Below, one piece after another: positions 22,450 to 34,915 of a DNA stretch of 64,000 bases (the stretch's first letter is position 1; every line of letters begins with the position of its first letter). The translations under genes and the position numbers were made by a program. Under the pieces are notes generated by a model. That model searched no databases, had not been told where the DNA came from, and saw only the letters and a list, made by a program, of their open reading frames with translations. The DNA comes from Physcia stellaris (taxonomy: Eukaryota; Ascomycota; Lecanoromycetes; Caliciales; Physciaceae), in NCBI GenBank assembly GCA_018902385.1, contig JABSSW010000016.1, positions 62,001 through 126,000 of the forward strand. The letters run 5' to 3'.

Positions 22450-23222
22450 TACAACTCCATAGTATCATTCATTAATTGTTGTATTGTATTGCCTTTGAGA
22501 CTCCCACTGAAGCATAGCTCCCAATCAAGTCTGCTTCAGAGCCTTCCTTGACGCCCTCCGGAGCGTAGCTCTCTCTGGAGTCTAATTTCAGAGTCTTCCA
22601 TTTTTATTGAGACTTCGTTTGAAGCACTACTCGTTCGGGAGTCTGCTTCGGAGTCCTTAGTGTACATTTTGCTTTGTAGGCTCCTTGAACCCGCCATCCT
22701 CGCTCGTAGGAGAACTCGGGAAGAGTATTATGGACGGCCTGCTCGATGCAGGGCTTCCGAACTCGATGAATGTGGATTCCACCGCGCCGTTGACGATTTT
22801 CAATGGTAGCATGGCCGATTGTGCTCTTCCGCGTGCTTCCGCCTCCTTATCCGCTTTAGGATACTCGATAGGTAGGTTGCTGAATGCCTGCTCCATGCGG
22901 GGCTTTCGTGAAGCGTGTTCTATAGCATAACTTCGAGACGCTCCGGCCGAATGTTTACAGCCGCGTAGGACTGCGGAGTGAGCTTGCTCAATATCGTGGC
23001 TTCGGCTGCGGCGATGACCCTGCTTTGGCTCATCGCGATACATCGTAGGTACACTACGAGAGAAGTCCCTGCATAGGTTACTGCGTAGCCAGTCGACGAT
23101 AAGTTTGCCGCTGAATTGTTGAGCGTTCTAGTCCAGTCCCAGTTTGCCGCGTAACATTCACGGTTCGAATTTCAGGCTTAGCGTGCCTCCGTGCTCCGAT
23201 CAATCTAATCTAATCTAATCAG
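22450..23222. repeat. Possible old transposon fragment with (CTAAT)n end
   Basis: A stretch with repeated AGTCTGCTTC/GAGTC phrases (22500-22660) and a minus-strand open frame (23043-22657) ends in three to four copies of a five-base CTAAT repeat at 23202-23222, as some LINE or SINE ends do. A B-box-like GGTTCGAATTTC occurs at 23160. No reverse transcriptase motif was found, so the nature is uncertain. Confidence 0.3.
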
Positions 23223-25903
23223 CTTGGCGGCTGAGTCAGATCTCTGAAATCGTTGATTGAGCACCCTGCTTACATACACACCGACAAACATTCGTCACGA
23301 ACAAATGACAAGAAAGCCTGCACGCAGATCTCAAATTGACTGCGAAGTTTCGACAACGAACAGGACTAGACTATGTACTCTCATACCCACAGATTTGGCG
23401 CCTGAATTTCCAAGAGCGGCGCTTTTGTCGGGCAGCACAAAGAGCTGTCTGCATGAACGATTTCCTAATACCGTTTACCCAATCCGTAAAATGCTAAGAA
23501 TAATCGGCGCTAATGAAGATAGAGATGCTATGACCTTTCGTTCGGCGACATAGCACCAAATGAGGCTGCAATCTTAAGTACTAATTTCTACTCAGGCAAT
23601 TTAAATCCGATGAAGCATGGATTGGTCGGTGACTCCTACGTCCGCGGTGTAAAGAATGGTGAGGCTGTAGAAGATGCTGCAGTAAAGGAAGAATTCCACC
23701 TCGTCTGACCTCGCAAATTTATCTGAGCGGCGAAATAGATATGTGAAAGGGAAACGAAACGCACTTTCACTGGCAGCTGACAGAGACGAAGTCGAGCCGA
23801 CCTTATGTATCCGAAACGAACAGAAGCATTCCATGGGCCACAACCTTAGCCACGAACATGCGAAGCGGATTCGGAGCTGTTGCGACATGCAACAAAGAAG
23901 CGTTGTCCAAACAAATCTGCTCACACTCTTATGGTTGTCCCAAGCCTCTTCTTCAGATGTCCCAATCAGGTACCCAGTGGTTTGCTAATTGACTTTTTAC
24001 TGAATTGGACTAATAAATGAATGTTCTACTCGGTAGGGTCAAGTATCAAAGCCGTTCAATCAGATATTGGTGACAACGCTACCATTGAAATTCTTATGCA
24101 ATTTCGAAACATCGGTATAACGGGTCTCATGACGCTGAATCTAGGGGAATGAAGAATAATATAGACTAATTAACGAAGCTGATGTAGACTGGAATTCATT
24201 GCATGAGTTTGCCAATTGGCGATCAGGCTTCTCACCGGATTTCGATGCAGTCAAATTTGTCGTGCGTCGCAAATATTCTATCTAAGGACGAAGCAACAAG
24301 TATTCCACGCATCACTAGAACGGTTGATGAGTTAAGATCAATCACAACGGAAATCAACCTGCTAGACAGAGGGATCGATGCAAAAGAAGCACAACAATAA
24401 GAGAAATGCCCGAAATCTCTGCTTCCTATAATGTAGACGCTTTTTCGTTGTCTATCACAAGAAAAACTAGATATAATGCTCGAAACCTTTACACTATCTA
24501 CAAGAGATGGAGAAAATGACACAGAGCCATCATGCATAACCTTTGGCAAGTGCAAATTCGAACTGTGAGACTTGATATCAATATCGTCATTCGCAAAAAT
24601 CGTGACTTGTAAGCGATTGACAACCATAATTAGCAGAGAATTGTATCGTGCTTGGAGTGTTTGTAATCATGTTGTGCTTATTAAGTCGACGTACTAATTC
24701 AGGATGGATTTTTTCGCTTTGTGACCTGGGTTAATGGAGAACCGTGGATGTTGCGTGAGGGGTATCGGCTGTTGAGAAGTAAGTAGATAGAGATCTCGTC
24801 TTATAGTTTTTTTTACATAATAAATCATTCTACTGCACCTCACATTATCATGCCGTTTGAAAGCTTGCTCAGTGCCCAAAGTAGCACTCCTCATAATTTT
24901 CCCCGGATCCACTGCGATCTGGAAACGCACGCTCCCTAGTTTGTTAATGTTCTGTAGCATAAGATAGAGGAAACGAGACTCTCGAACCTCATCATGAGCG
25001 CTTATTTCTTACTTCAACCTCTTCCTATCACCCGTACACTCCTTATATCAAGTCATCGTTACAACCAGCATTCTGAAGGTGGATCAAGCACCTCGATGTC
25101 AATTCCATCCACTCTACAACGCTGACTATCTTTACAGAATGCAGAAGGACCAATAGAAGTCGAGACATCATCTCCAACCTTTGATCCAACGGAGGAGTAG
25201 CTACATGATGGGGCCAATTCTCATTACAGCCAAAATCTCCTCAGAATAGTCCATTCGTCAGTTCAGGATGATCACGCTAACACTTTCTTCATGGTGCATC
25301 TTCGACGTCCGGTGCTGCGAATAGGTCAGTTTCAGCCGCTAGTGCCCCAGGGCATACGGCCTGCTAGAAATTACCATTCATACAATGCAAAACACGTGAT
25401 AATCACGCCCCTCGATGCCTAGTAGGCGGTTTACCACAAGGCCTGCTCTAAGGGAGATTGAGTTCAACGTGAAGCCAAGATATTGCCACTTCAGCTCTAC
25501 GTCCTTGTGGACCATCAGATCAAGATTTAGTGCGCATGAGCGCAGTTTTGGCGATGTGCCTAGCGAAAATTCTTATTTTCTTCCAATTGACCACAAGTGG
25601 AGAATCTCTTTGGCGCTTTGAAGCGTGGAGCAAGAAAAACAAGACTCGTGTCAGAAAGAGGCAAAGCATATGACTGAGGGATCACTAACGTCGAGACTCG
25701 AGAACATTGGAAGTTCGCCGTTCTGTTAGATCATCCCTGGGTATTTCAATTGGCTTTCGGTATCCGTAGGCTGTGTTTACCTAGAAGAAAAAACCTTCTG
25801 GGAGTTCTGATGTTTGATTCATGGTATCCTATCTACAGAAAGTGTTGACCGAGGAAAATATTGATTTCGATAGATTCAACGTTGTCTAGGCTACTCATCG
25901 TAG

Positions 25904-25963
25904 GGGTCAGGACCACACCAAAACTCAAGGCCTCCCTTTAGAGTTTAAGTGTGGTCCTGACCC
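25904..25963. repeat. 60-bp perfect-arm hairpin at the 3' flank of the hydrophobin gene
   Basis: A 15-bp arm GGGTCAGGACCACAC at 25904-25918 is exactly complementary to 25949-25963, with an additional AACTC/GAGTT pairing inside. Partial complementarity (GTTGTC/GACAAC) continues outside. It lies 40 bp beyond the hydrophobin stop codon. It could be a tiny MITE or a 3' end structure. Confidence 0.7.
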
Positions 25964-26002
25964 ACGATTTGACAACATCGCTATTCTATCACTGCCATCC
26001 GC

Positions 26003-26409
26003 TCAGTTAGGTCTCTGACAAAGACTACCTTGTCCAAGCTATGCATGCCAATGATTAGTAATCGCGGGTTGGTGGAGGGAGGGTAAAGGGAATTCACTAT
26101 CGGTAAAACGCAGCACGCCGCCTCCTTTCCAATGGACGCGCACGCACCCTTGAAGTCCTCGACTGTGGTGGGTACATCGGGGGCTGAGTGCCGTGTCAGT
26201 AATCTCTTGAGTAGGAAGATGAAGGAGTGGGGTTGCATACGGTTACCGCAATCGAGATCCGCAACGCCCAAGACGTCGGTAGCGCAGCATTGGGGATTGC
26301 TGTACAAGCCGGCGGCGCAGATGGGGGAGACGCCTTGGCGCTTCATGGGAGGGGCGGCGAGGGCGGTGGCAGAGGCGAAAAGGAGGGTGATGAGGGTGGA
26401 GAAGTGCAT
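26003..26409 (-). CDS. Class II hydrophobin, 94 aa
   Basis: Three exons, 26409-26247, 26183-26098 and 26038-26003, total 285 nt. The mature pattern has all eight cysteines: C-x9-CC-x11-C-x14-C-x8-CC-x10-C. A signal peptide (MHFSTLITLLFASATALA) is followed by a KR dipeptide that may be a Kex2 site. The second intron separates CCVLPI from LGQGSLC; without splicing the frame runs on to an unrelated tail, so the continuous open frame is misleading. Class II hydrophobins are secreted amphipathic proteins that assemble at air-water and hyphal surfaces. Length and spacing are normal for the class, though the C4-C5 spacing is slightly short. Flanked downstream by the 60-bp hairpin. Confidence 0.93.
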
Positions 26410-28412
26410 GGTGAGTCTGGAGTGCTTTGTTTTGCGTGTGGTATTGAGGGCGAGGGGACTTTTAGTGCTATGGAAGAGATGATCTCCTTGGTCTGGGAAG
26501 CTTGTGTGCCTTCAGATGATGGGTATTCGGGGAAGGATCGAGGTATGTCGGGCGCTTTATAGAGAGAATTGTGAGTAAACTGATCGTTCCGGATTCCGCG
26601 TCCGACGTCCGAATGGGGTTGCCGTGGCGCAGCCACCGGGGCACGCGAGATCCTATCGGCGATCGCGATCCAGCGAGCGTCGAACAATGAACTTTGGGTG
26701 GGGTACCGTCTGTGGTGTCGTCATTCCTCTTAAGTCGCAGAATCCGTGATTCATTCAAAGAAAGGAGCATCTATCTTGGGAAGCTAGAGAAATCCCAAAA
26801 TCTAAGGAGGACCACTTGGACTTCCCCTCTAAACGACCATCGTGAGCTTTAGCTGAATGACCTTAATTAGCTGAAAGATAGCGCCGATGGGGAATTGCTG
26901 GTGATTGCGATACCTATGAATGCTGTTAAACCCATTTCGAGGTGTGAAAATGTCTACCACTTAACATTGACTCGATAGCCAATCACAACGAGGTCCTACA
27001 TTGTTTGGTCGTCACATGGCTTCAGCTTTGCACACCGTCAAAGATCGGCGGCGACCAATCATATTAGTAGCGCTTGCAATGCGATGTCTTTCTTCAAGCT
27101 TTCGGGCTTCAAAGCACATAGCTGGCCATTCGTAGGTGAGTACTGTATGTGTTTATTGTTGCACCTGGGACGTGGCAAGTGAGCGATGGATGTCCGATCT
27201 GTAGTACTATGGACCGAAGCGTCGGACTAGGGGCGATGGAGATGTATGAAGGATGATATCATTCAAAGTAGTGCCGGACAGAAAATTGTCTCCGCGTCAT
27301 AATAGGCAGTTAGGACATCCTGCCAAGAGCAGTCCGAAGTACTCCGTAGGCCAGGGACCTTGCTTTTTGTCGGACTCCGCTTCGAGTTCGGTCGATGCGA
27401 GGCGAAAGCTGGTTGGGGGGGAGGGAAATGACGAGGTGGCTGAGGTGGTTGTCGAGCAGAGCCACAGAGGTTCAGAGAACATCATGAGGCTTGCGAGCGC
27501 AAATCTCCATTTCCTCTAAGCCTCATTTGATCTGGGACTGCTCGTTGAAGCATTATTGAGGATGTAGGGTTGAGGATGGAGGGCAATACGAGGCCTAATC
27601 GGGTATCCTAAGCGATAGGTGCCCCGTTCATCGCGCGTGTCTTGGCACGATCCAGATTAAAGGCAACCCCGACTTATCTAAATCATCGATACATGCCCAT
27701 CGTCACCTTCCTTTGCTTCAGTATACATCTCTGCTGCTCTAATATCGAGATGTCAGAGGCTGGATTCCACAACGCATAGGTGGCGGCGTGGAGTGTTTTT
27801 CGATTTTAGCATCGAGGCAGGCTAATGACTAAGCAGCACACATAAAATAGTCTGCACCTCCTGTAGTTTATCAATTAATAAGTCGTTTTGCAATTTCAAC
27901 AGCCCACTCATACAAATCGTGAAGAAAAAGGCTCTGCACCACGAAAAGTTCGTCCAACCTGTAATCCTCCTGCTGAGCGCTTCTGCTGCTTCTGCAACCG
28001 CAAACCAAGAAAACCAAACATGAAAAACGGGGAAATGGGAAATGGGAGAAACACGAGGCATTAGTTTTCCCTTTGACGAGAAGATCTGCTTTTCGTTTCG
28101 TCGTCTACCGACGTTGAGCCTGGACGATTTCCCTCCTCCATCATCATCATTCACCACGACGCCAAAAAAGCTCTTAGCGATGTCCAAAAAATAAAGTACT
28201 TAGACTAGGCAACACACCGAACACCCAACGCCGTGCGCCAAAACAGCGAGAGTCCCTATCGCCAGCCACGACGTGACGAACCCCCATTCGTTTTGTCCAT
28301 ATTGCCATCGCCATTACCGTCTTACGCGTCTTTCTTCATTCTTGATTCTGTTAATTGTAGCACCATCCTCTCAGCAGTACTACCGGTCAAAAGCATCGTC
28401 AATTAGCGGCCA
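26410..28412. other. Intergenic region
   Basis: Hydrophobin promoter side and the 3' flank of the glycosyltransferase gene. No frame here has convincing features; the open frames at 26343-26770 and 27253-27519 are low-complexity. Confidence 0.5.
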
Positions 28413-31400
28413 TCAACCATTTGAAGTCGAGTTGAGACGGACACGTGATGTATCCGCCCGAGTGGACAGCTTGCTGGAGCGCGCAGAAGCGGGAGTAACG
28501 ACGCTCCTTCCTGGTGGAAGAGGAAACATATCTTCGGCTTTGGCTTTTTGGAGTCTGGAACCGCGGCACAGTTGTCGTCCGCGGGTGGGGTGCTCGCTAG
28601 GGGGCGAGGAAGGGCTGTTGGTCGGAGGGGTGGTGGTAGAGGTTGAAGATGGGGGAGGCTGTTGTTGCAGTGGTTTTTGCTCAGACCTTCGAACCCCGTG
28701 CCGTAGCTGTGTACCAGAGAAGTATGCAGGCGCAGGTTCAGATAGAGCCGCCATCGCAGGATCAGTTCTCATCGATACCGCCGGTTTCGCGGTGGGGAAG
28801 GTAGATCCGGGGACGGGCCAGGCAGATGAGAAGGGTGATAAAGCGTGGGAGCCTTCGCGGAGTGGCCATGGTGCATTGCTGGAGGGATTCGTAATGACTA
28901 CTCCGATGGTACGACTGTGCCTCGCGGGTGTCTCGGTTCGGGTTGGCTTTGCCGTTGGGGTGTCCTGGGAGCCTGACTGCGACGAGCCGCTGCGCTTGAG
29001 AGGAGGGAAGGACGAGCCGCTGCGCTTGGGAGGAGGGAACGACGAGCTGATGCGGTCAAGTGGAGCGAACGACGAACCGCTGCGCTCGAGGGGAGGGAAA
29101 TAGGACCCCTGAGGACGTCCAGTGGATGGCGTTTGACGAAGCCACGATCTAGGGTGAGATCGAGTGAGTGGTGATGGAGTGCTTAGGTTTGATATTGGTT
29201 CGGGGGTCGTGTACAGTCGCGGAGAAGAACTGGCCGCAAAGTCAAGAACTTGTACGCCTTCCGTCAGAGAATCAACTAGGACGTCCGTTTGCGTAGTCCT
29301 CAGTGCGGAGTCGAGAGTTGTTCCTACGGCTGTGATGCTATAATGTCGTGGCCGATTCTCGGTGGTCCCATCATCCTCGTCTGAGTCAGCGGTCGGTTTG
29401 GTCTCGTTCTCTTCCAGCTTCAACACGATCGCCACGGCGTTTTCATCTTCAACCACCTTCGCGTGGCGCTTGGCAAAATACTTTGCGTACTTGTAGATGC
29501 TGTAGTAGCATGATGCAATGTTGACAAATGTAAGGATGAGCTTGTAGGGCATGTAGTATAACAGGCAAACGACGGAGACCATTTCGCCGCGAGAGCGCAA
29601 ATGAACGTAGTTGAAAATGACAACGTTTAGAAAGTATAGTGCCAGTGTGGCGGCGAAGAGATAGGCAGAAAAGATCGGTCTGACGATGAAGGAGATGGGA
29701 AGGACAAAAGGTGCAAGGAGGTACAGGAGTGTTTCGTACACTTCTTGAAATACGAAGATTTTGGCGCCAATCTCCCACCAACCTAGCCGCCAGTTCTTCA
29801 AAATGTAGGCCATGTCATAATACATACCGTTGACGAAGAAAAAGTTCCATCGGAAGAATCGTTGTTTCCATATGGTCATCTCACCGAAACCGCCCCGAGC
29901 GCCACCGTTACTGTAGAAAATAGCGCTTGGCGTTTCCGTTTCCACAAAGCAAGAGGTGCACATCTGGATTCGACAGCCGAGCTGCCGTGCGACGTGTCCA
30001 AAAAACCAGTCCTCACTAACAGAGAAACCCGGGTGCTCCTGAAAAGTTTTTAAAAGCAATTCCCGATCCCAGATGCTGATAGCGCCGTGCGGGAAGGTGG
30101 CACTACCAAGTTTGCCAGCAAAAGCTCGCTGGATACCTGATAGCTTATACTCAACGTCTTGTGCTTGCTGGCATAGCGTTCCTTTACTTCTATTTGGCCC
30201 CACGCTCTTGATTGTGTAGCCGATACATTGTACCTTGCCACGAAGGCGTTCCGTGACAAGTGGGAAATTTGGGGGAAGAAGACAGTCATCATCGATGAGT
30301 AGGACGTAGGGGAATCTTTTGGCCACGTAGGTTCCGACAAATTGCGCAATGATTTTCGATCCCAGAGGCGACCATGTATGTGAGACACCATATTCCTCGC
30401 ATACAGACGCTGTATTGTCTAAGGGTGTTGGCGAGTTGCCGTTTGCTATTACCTGTCCTTTCATTAGCTCGCTTTATCTACATCGTCCGGGTTGACAAGA
30501 CATACAAAGATATTTTCGGGTGGGAAGATCTTTAAAGCAGCTTCCAGAGTACTGGCAATGAGGTTTTCTGACTTGTAGCATGGAATTAAGAGTGCGGTAT
30601 CATTTTTCCGACTCGTACCCCGTTGAGGCACCCCGGGGTGTGGAGGGAACATCGGTCGCTGAGGGACCATGGGGGCTGGTTTTTCGAATGATATCAGCAG
30701 GGGTAAGTAGGCATACCTAGTTCAGATTAGATATAGTATCCAAATCCGTGAGGACGGGAAAACGTACAGGAAACCAATTCCAAGGAAAACTGCAGTTCCG
30801 GCTGGAACCACAAGATAGCGCATAAAGACAATGTAAATATACCAGACTACACCATCCCAGAGTGGCCTCCCCACAAACACAAAATATATGACTGCAGCGA
30901 TAAGGAGGTAAAAGAAGTACTCAAAAGCATATTGGGCCACTGGCGATCTCTTGATTTTGACCTGGCGAACCTTGGCCTTTTCGTACATCTCCGCGACCGA
31001 GGATTTGCGGCCGGGATGCAGGACTGCAGCTACGGCATTCTGTACACCGTCGACAGTTCTGTCTACCGCATTTTGTACAGCGTCGACAGTATTGTCTACC
31101 AGAACACTAGCACGCCGCGCAAAGCTTCGTGTAGAGAAGCGACTTTGGTTTGAGTTGTCTCTTGCCATCGGTGGTCGTGACTGGGTCTCAGGTGGTTCAC
31201 CGTCCAAAGCGTCTCCCTCGGCGAATTGGACCGGTTCCTGCTCCTGTGGTCCATCCGCCCTGGAAAAAGCGAAATTGTTGAGACTTTGAAACACGTAGGT
31301 GTTTTCGAGGTCAGACCCCTCCAAGACCTTCAAGGGTTGAGAGTTTTGGACGGGCTGAAAGCGTTGTATAGGTTGAAAGCGTTGTATGGGTCGCTCTGTC

Positions 31401-31819
31401 CTTGGTTCCTCGGAAGATGTGTGCTTTGACCCTGGCCTTGACGCTTCGTCGATGGATGAAAGTGCAGCGCCCATTGGCTGGAAGCCATAACTTGCCAGCG
31501 TCGGATCACTCGTCGCTCTTGACCTTCCCAGTCCTCCGAGACTGATGGCCCTGGATCGCGATGGTACTGACGGTGTTGAGGAGACAGGTATCACGTCTAG
31601 AGTATTACCTCTCCGGCGCGATCTTGGGACATCATTGGGGGCCACGCACGGTTGGTGATCCTCGATGTGGACCTGAGCTGCCGCTTGAGCCGCAACTTTG
31701 GTGACATCGAAGCTCTCTTTGCCGGGCTCTCGATTCGCATCGCCAGAACTGCCGTCGTCCTTTGGTCCACCCCAGTGGTTCAGCAGTGCTGTCGGAATTA
31801 CTACCTTGTCTGCAGACAT
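28413..31819 (-). CDS. Membrane glycosyltransferase family 2 (ZtGT2/Cps1-like polysaccharide synthase), 1100 aa
   Basis: Three exons, 31819-30768, 30716-30506 and 30452-28413; introns of 51 bp (GTACGT) and 53 bp (GTATGT) join in frame to 1100 residues. The start is ATG 31819; the longer frame upstream begins with TTG. Residues 1-290 are Ser/Gln-rich and probably disordered, followed by two membrane helices (about 305-360). The GT-A domain shows ALLIPCYKSENL, LLIDDDCLLP (DxD region near 474), SVSEDWFFG (ED catalytic base, near 567) and KQRFFRWN (QxxRW near 617), then several membrane helices. The last 250 residues are Pro/Ser-rich with a repeated RSGSSFPP motif. The motif set is that of processive synthases. 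ZtGT2-like proteins are needed for hyphal extension on surfaces; that role is inferred from family resemblance. The polymer is unknown. Confidence 0.9.
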
Positions 31820-32034
31820 TATGCGTCGAGGCTCCGCGCAGCGCAACTATGTGGGTTGAGCTTCTAGGACCGAACAGGCACACATCCGCTGTATATAATC
31901 CATCATAAGATGGCCTTCCCTTACCAAGGTACAATGACACTAAGTCCATTTCCGCGCAGCAGCTTCTCGACAAGTGAATCGTACACGTGTAACCTCTACA
32001 TGTTTATTGTCGTGATTCGCCATGGACCCAGCCC

Positions 32035-32312
32035 CGGGGGAGCTCGGTGGGCGCTAAGAAAGCTCAGCAATGGCCCTACTCTCGAAATATTGAGGATCTA
32101 GAACTGATGGAAAGGTCTTTGATACGATTATGAGAGCACGAACTGAGCATCTTGATGATGCGGGCATCTCAACCCACAGGGTAGCTCCGTAGGCACTAAG
32201 AAGGCCCAGCGATAGCTCTACTTTCGAGAGATGGAGGATCTGGACCAGATGGGATTCACCTTGCTAGGAGGAGAGAGCAGGAACAGAGGATCTCGATGAT
32301 GCGGGCATCCCA
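32035..32312. repeat. Diverged tandem duplication, about 140 bp x 2
   Basis: Copy 1 (about 32035-32172) and copy 2 (about 32173-32312) share ordered phrases: GGGAGCTC/GTAGCTC, CTAAGAA, CCTACTCTCGA/CTCTACTTTCGA, GAGGATCT, and a nearly identical end TCGATGATGCGGGCATC. Neither is coding. Confidence 0.55.
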
Positions 32313-32875
32313 ATGCAGCGACTGCCGGCGTCATGCAGCTGATCAAAAATCTCCGATTGGATACGCCCACAAACAGATCGGGTTAAAGCCTAGCCATGTC
32401 GACCTTGGAGACGCGGAGCATCCAGAACCAGGAAACGACCACAAATTGATGTGCCACTAACGGAAATGACACCGCTGATTATCTGATTCGTCGATTATGG
32501 ATCATGTCTCATTTGGAAGCTCTGTGCCCACAATGCCTCGCACTCGCGCATCGAGTCTGCAGATTAGCCATCTCCACACGCCCCACCGACTAGGTAGACG
32601 ATGTCTTACCTCTTTCGTGCCTCGTATTGGCAAATGGGATACCCAGCGCATGGTTATGAGGCACAAGCTCGATGGCTATTTTAAGAAGAGGTGCGATGAC
32701 AGGGGTCTTGTTTAAGCTTCAACGTCTAATGCCAAGCTCGACTGACATCTACATAGGCTATTTTCGATTGGCTCGCTTCACACCCTCAGGGTCCTACGCT
32801 TATGCATGATTCTATCAGTTGTCAAACTCTATTCGCATGAGTACCGAGGATACACTTACCTATCTAGTACGAGGT

Positions 32876-32930
32876 ACGTACCTCACTCACCTACCTCCCT
32901 CCTTCCCTACCTACCTACCTACCTCGGAGG
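32876..32930. repeat. CCTA-type microsatellite
   Basis: A run of ACCT/CCTA units ending in four perfect copies before CGGAGG. The same unit dominates the centre of the inverted repeat at 3830-3950. It is not the ascomycete telomere repeat (TTAGGG). Confidence 0.7.
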
Positions 32931-34915
32931 CATTATTCGTACGCACCTCATCATCGAAGTATGGAGCAACTACATTGGCCCGAAGAATAGTCTGCAAGAC
33001 CGCAACTGCAATTCGATCTCTTGGTGTTCGCGTTTCCGCTGGTCCCCCCTAACCCCCCAGTCCATCTCTCGCCGTTTCTCCCCGCCAAGTGTTTAAAAGC
33101 CGTATTGCATGATAGAGGACCCTGACGCGCGATGAATCGTGCCACAAATGCGCGTCAAGCAAATCAACACCTGTGACACAAGAATAGGAGATGATATGAT
33201 CGTTTATGCAGTCGATGCAGATTAGAACAAATAATGATCGAGGGCGGCGGGGGGAGCATAAGCACCGAGGGAAGGATGGTGGCACTCCGGATTTCGCCTA
33301 CTGGTTCCCGGCAGCGGAGCCCTCTAGGCGGCATCCCGGGCCTCGCTCCAATTGGTCCTCGGCTTTGTGTCACCGGAGATTGAAGTGCGACAAGGATACA
33401 GTGATAAAGTAGTTACGAAGTCGGTGTGATGGGTAAGCGACATAGGGACTCACCAATTAAAAAACGAGACACCGCGCTCTGTAATAAAAACAAAGAATAG
33501 GACTCTAGAAAGCCCGATAGAAGGTGATTATCTACTTACACTACAAGCAAGTCTTTGGCTAATCTCATTAGATTCATACCTAGAGCCGCTAATGCTGTAT
33601 TCTCCCTTCCTATTCGACTTACAAATTCTTGATGTTTTGAGTCTTGGCCTGCCTGTAGGCCTTCTATTGAGCGTATGTAGCCTACCTACTAGAGCACTTT
33701 TCGAATGCGACCACTTTCCCCATCTCTGCGGTCGAGCTATGAAAGGAATAGAACAAAGACACTCAAGGCGACGGACAGTGCCGAAGCGAAGCCGTGCAAA
33801 ACAGGAGTGCAGAAAAAGACGAAAGAACGAGAAAAGAGAAAAGTCGAGACGGGGATCTCTTTCTTCCTATATATCAAGAGGTCTTGCTGGTCTCAGCCAG
33901 GTAAATTCAATAAAGTTTGTACCCCCTTTTCTCGTACTCTTGCGTAGACGGATCCATAAAATTCCCCCAATATCGGAAAATCTTTCTCTCGAAATCGATA
34001 ATCACGACCACCAGATGAAAAGTCGATAGCGAAATCAGCGTTTTGCATATCGTCGAGTCTGCTCTCGGTTCCGAAGTCAGTCGACTGGGTATTCGCGCCC
34101 TGTTCTAAATGTTTTCTTAGGGGAGGGGGCGAAAAATTGATCATTTCCGACAAAATTGTGCTAAAAGCTGGCCGTAGATATTCGAAATGAGAAATCCTGT
34201 ATCCGAGTGCGGGGAACACTGCAACAACGAAATCCAAAAAACTCTCGAATCAAAAATCATCATCTCCCCTACCACCCCTCTCCCCACTCTCCAACCCAAG
34301 CCCCCAACAACCCCCGCACCGACTCTCCCAAACCCCACAAATATCAAATCATCTACCTCCATCCCAAAAACCTTAATAAACTAGTCCCTTTCAAAATACC
34401 ACGGACGCACCTCCATAGCCAAGCCTCCCAACCCCATCCATCCATTCATCCATCCATTCACTCCCACTCTCCATATCCTACAAACCTCGCATACAACTCC
34501 CCACAAACCTTCAAACTTTCCATGCATCAGCTACCAGCGACCCAAAACCCCAAACCCCAGCTTTGACCACGGGCGCGAAGAGCATGTGTCTATACCCGCT
34601 GATCCAAACGTTTACGGAGTCGGTTCGAAGCAGCTGCTTTCCACGCCCAGTGCACTAAATGGTCCTGGATGTGATGTTCTTGGATGCTAAGGGTCGTTAA
34701 ATATATTTTGCGGAGCGCGAGGGAAGAAAGGTACAGTAATTTAGCGGTTGGTCGGGAGGTGGGGGGTGACGATAATTTGGCTCGAAAATCTTTGTTATGA
34801 TGCCTGGATAGTCCTTCCAGTAAACATGGAATATGCCCCTACTGATTCTACTGCTGAACAATGTACACCATCGCCCCCCATCCCCTCCCCTCCCCTCATC
34901 CACCCTTAACCCCAC

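Larger units (their letters stand above)
21692..26002. other. 4.3-kb gene-poor region
   Basis: Many short open frames in all directions, none with family resemblance, usable splice sites and ATG together. Composition is that of the gene-bearing DNA, without the CC/GG loss seen in the AT-rich blocks. Contains the repeat-like fragment at 22450-23222 and the hairpin at 25904-25963. Confidence 0.5.
31820..34915. other. 3.1-kb region without a supported gene
   Basis: Includes the GT2 promoter, a 140-bp tandem duplication (32035-32312), a CCTA microsatellite (32876-32930), and a CCAT-rich run near 34430-34470. A minus-strand open frame at 34237-33893 (TTG start) reads somewhat like protein but matches nothing I know. 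Confidence 0.45.

Noticed and set aside
23155-23175. tRNA gene from a B-box-like GGTTCGAATTTC
   Set aside because: No cloverleaf arms or A box at the right distance; the same holds for the similar motif at 3238.
25981-26409. 142-codon uninterrupted frame as the hydrophobin product
   Set aside because: It reads through two introns and loses the last conserved Cys; the spliced model restores the full class II pattern.
28273-29103. 276-codon plus-strand open frame
   Set aside because: Antisense to the GT2 gene tail; Gly/Arg-rich mirror of its Ser/Pro-rich coding strand.
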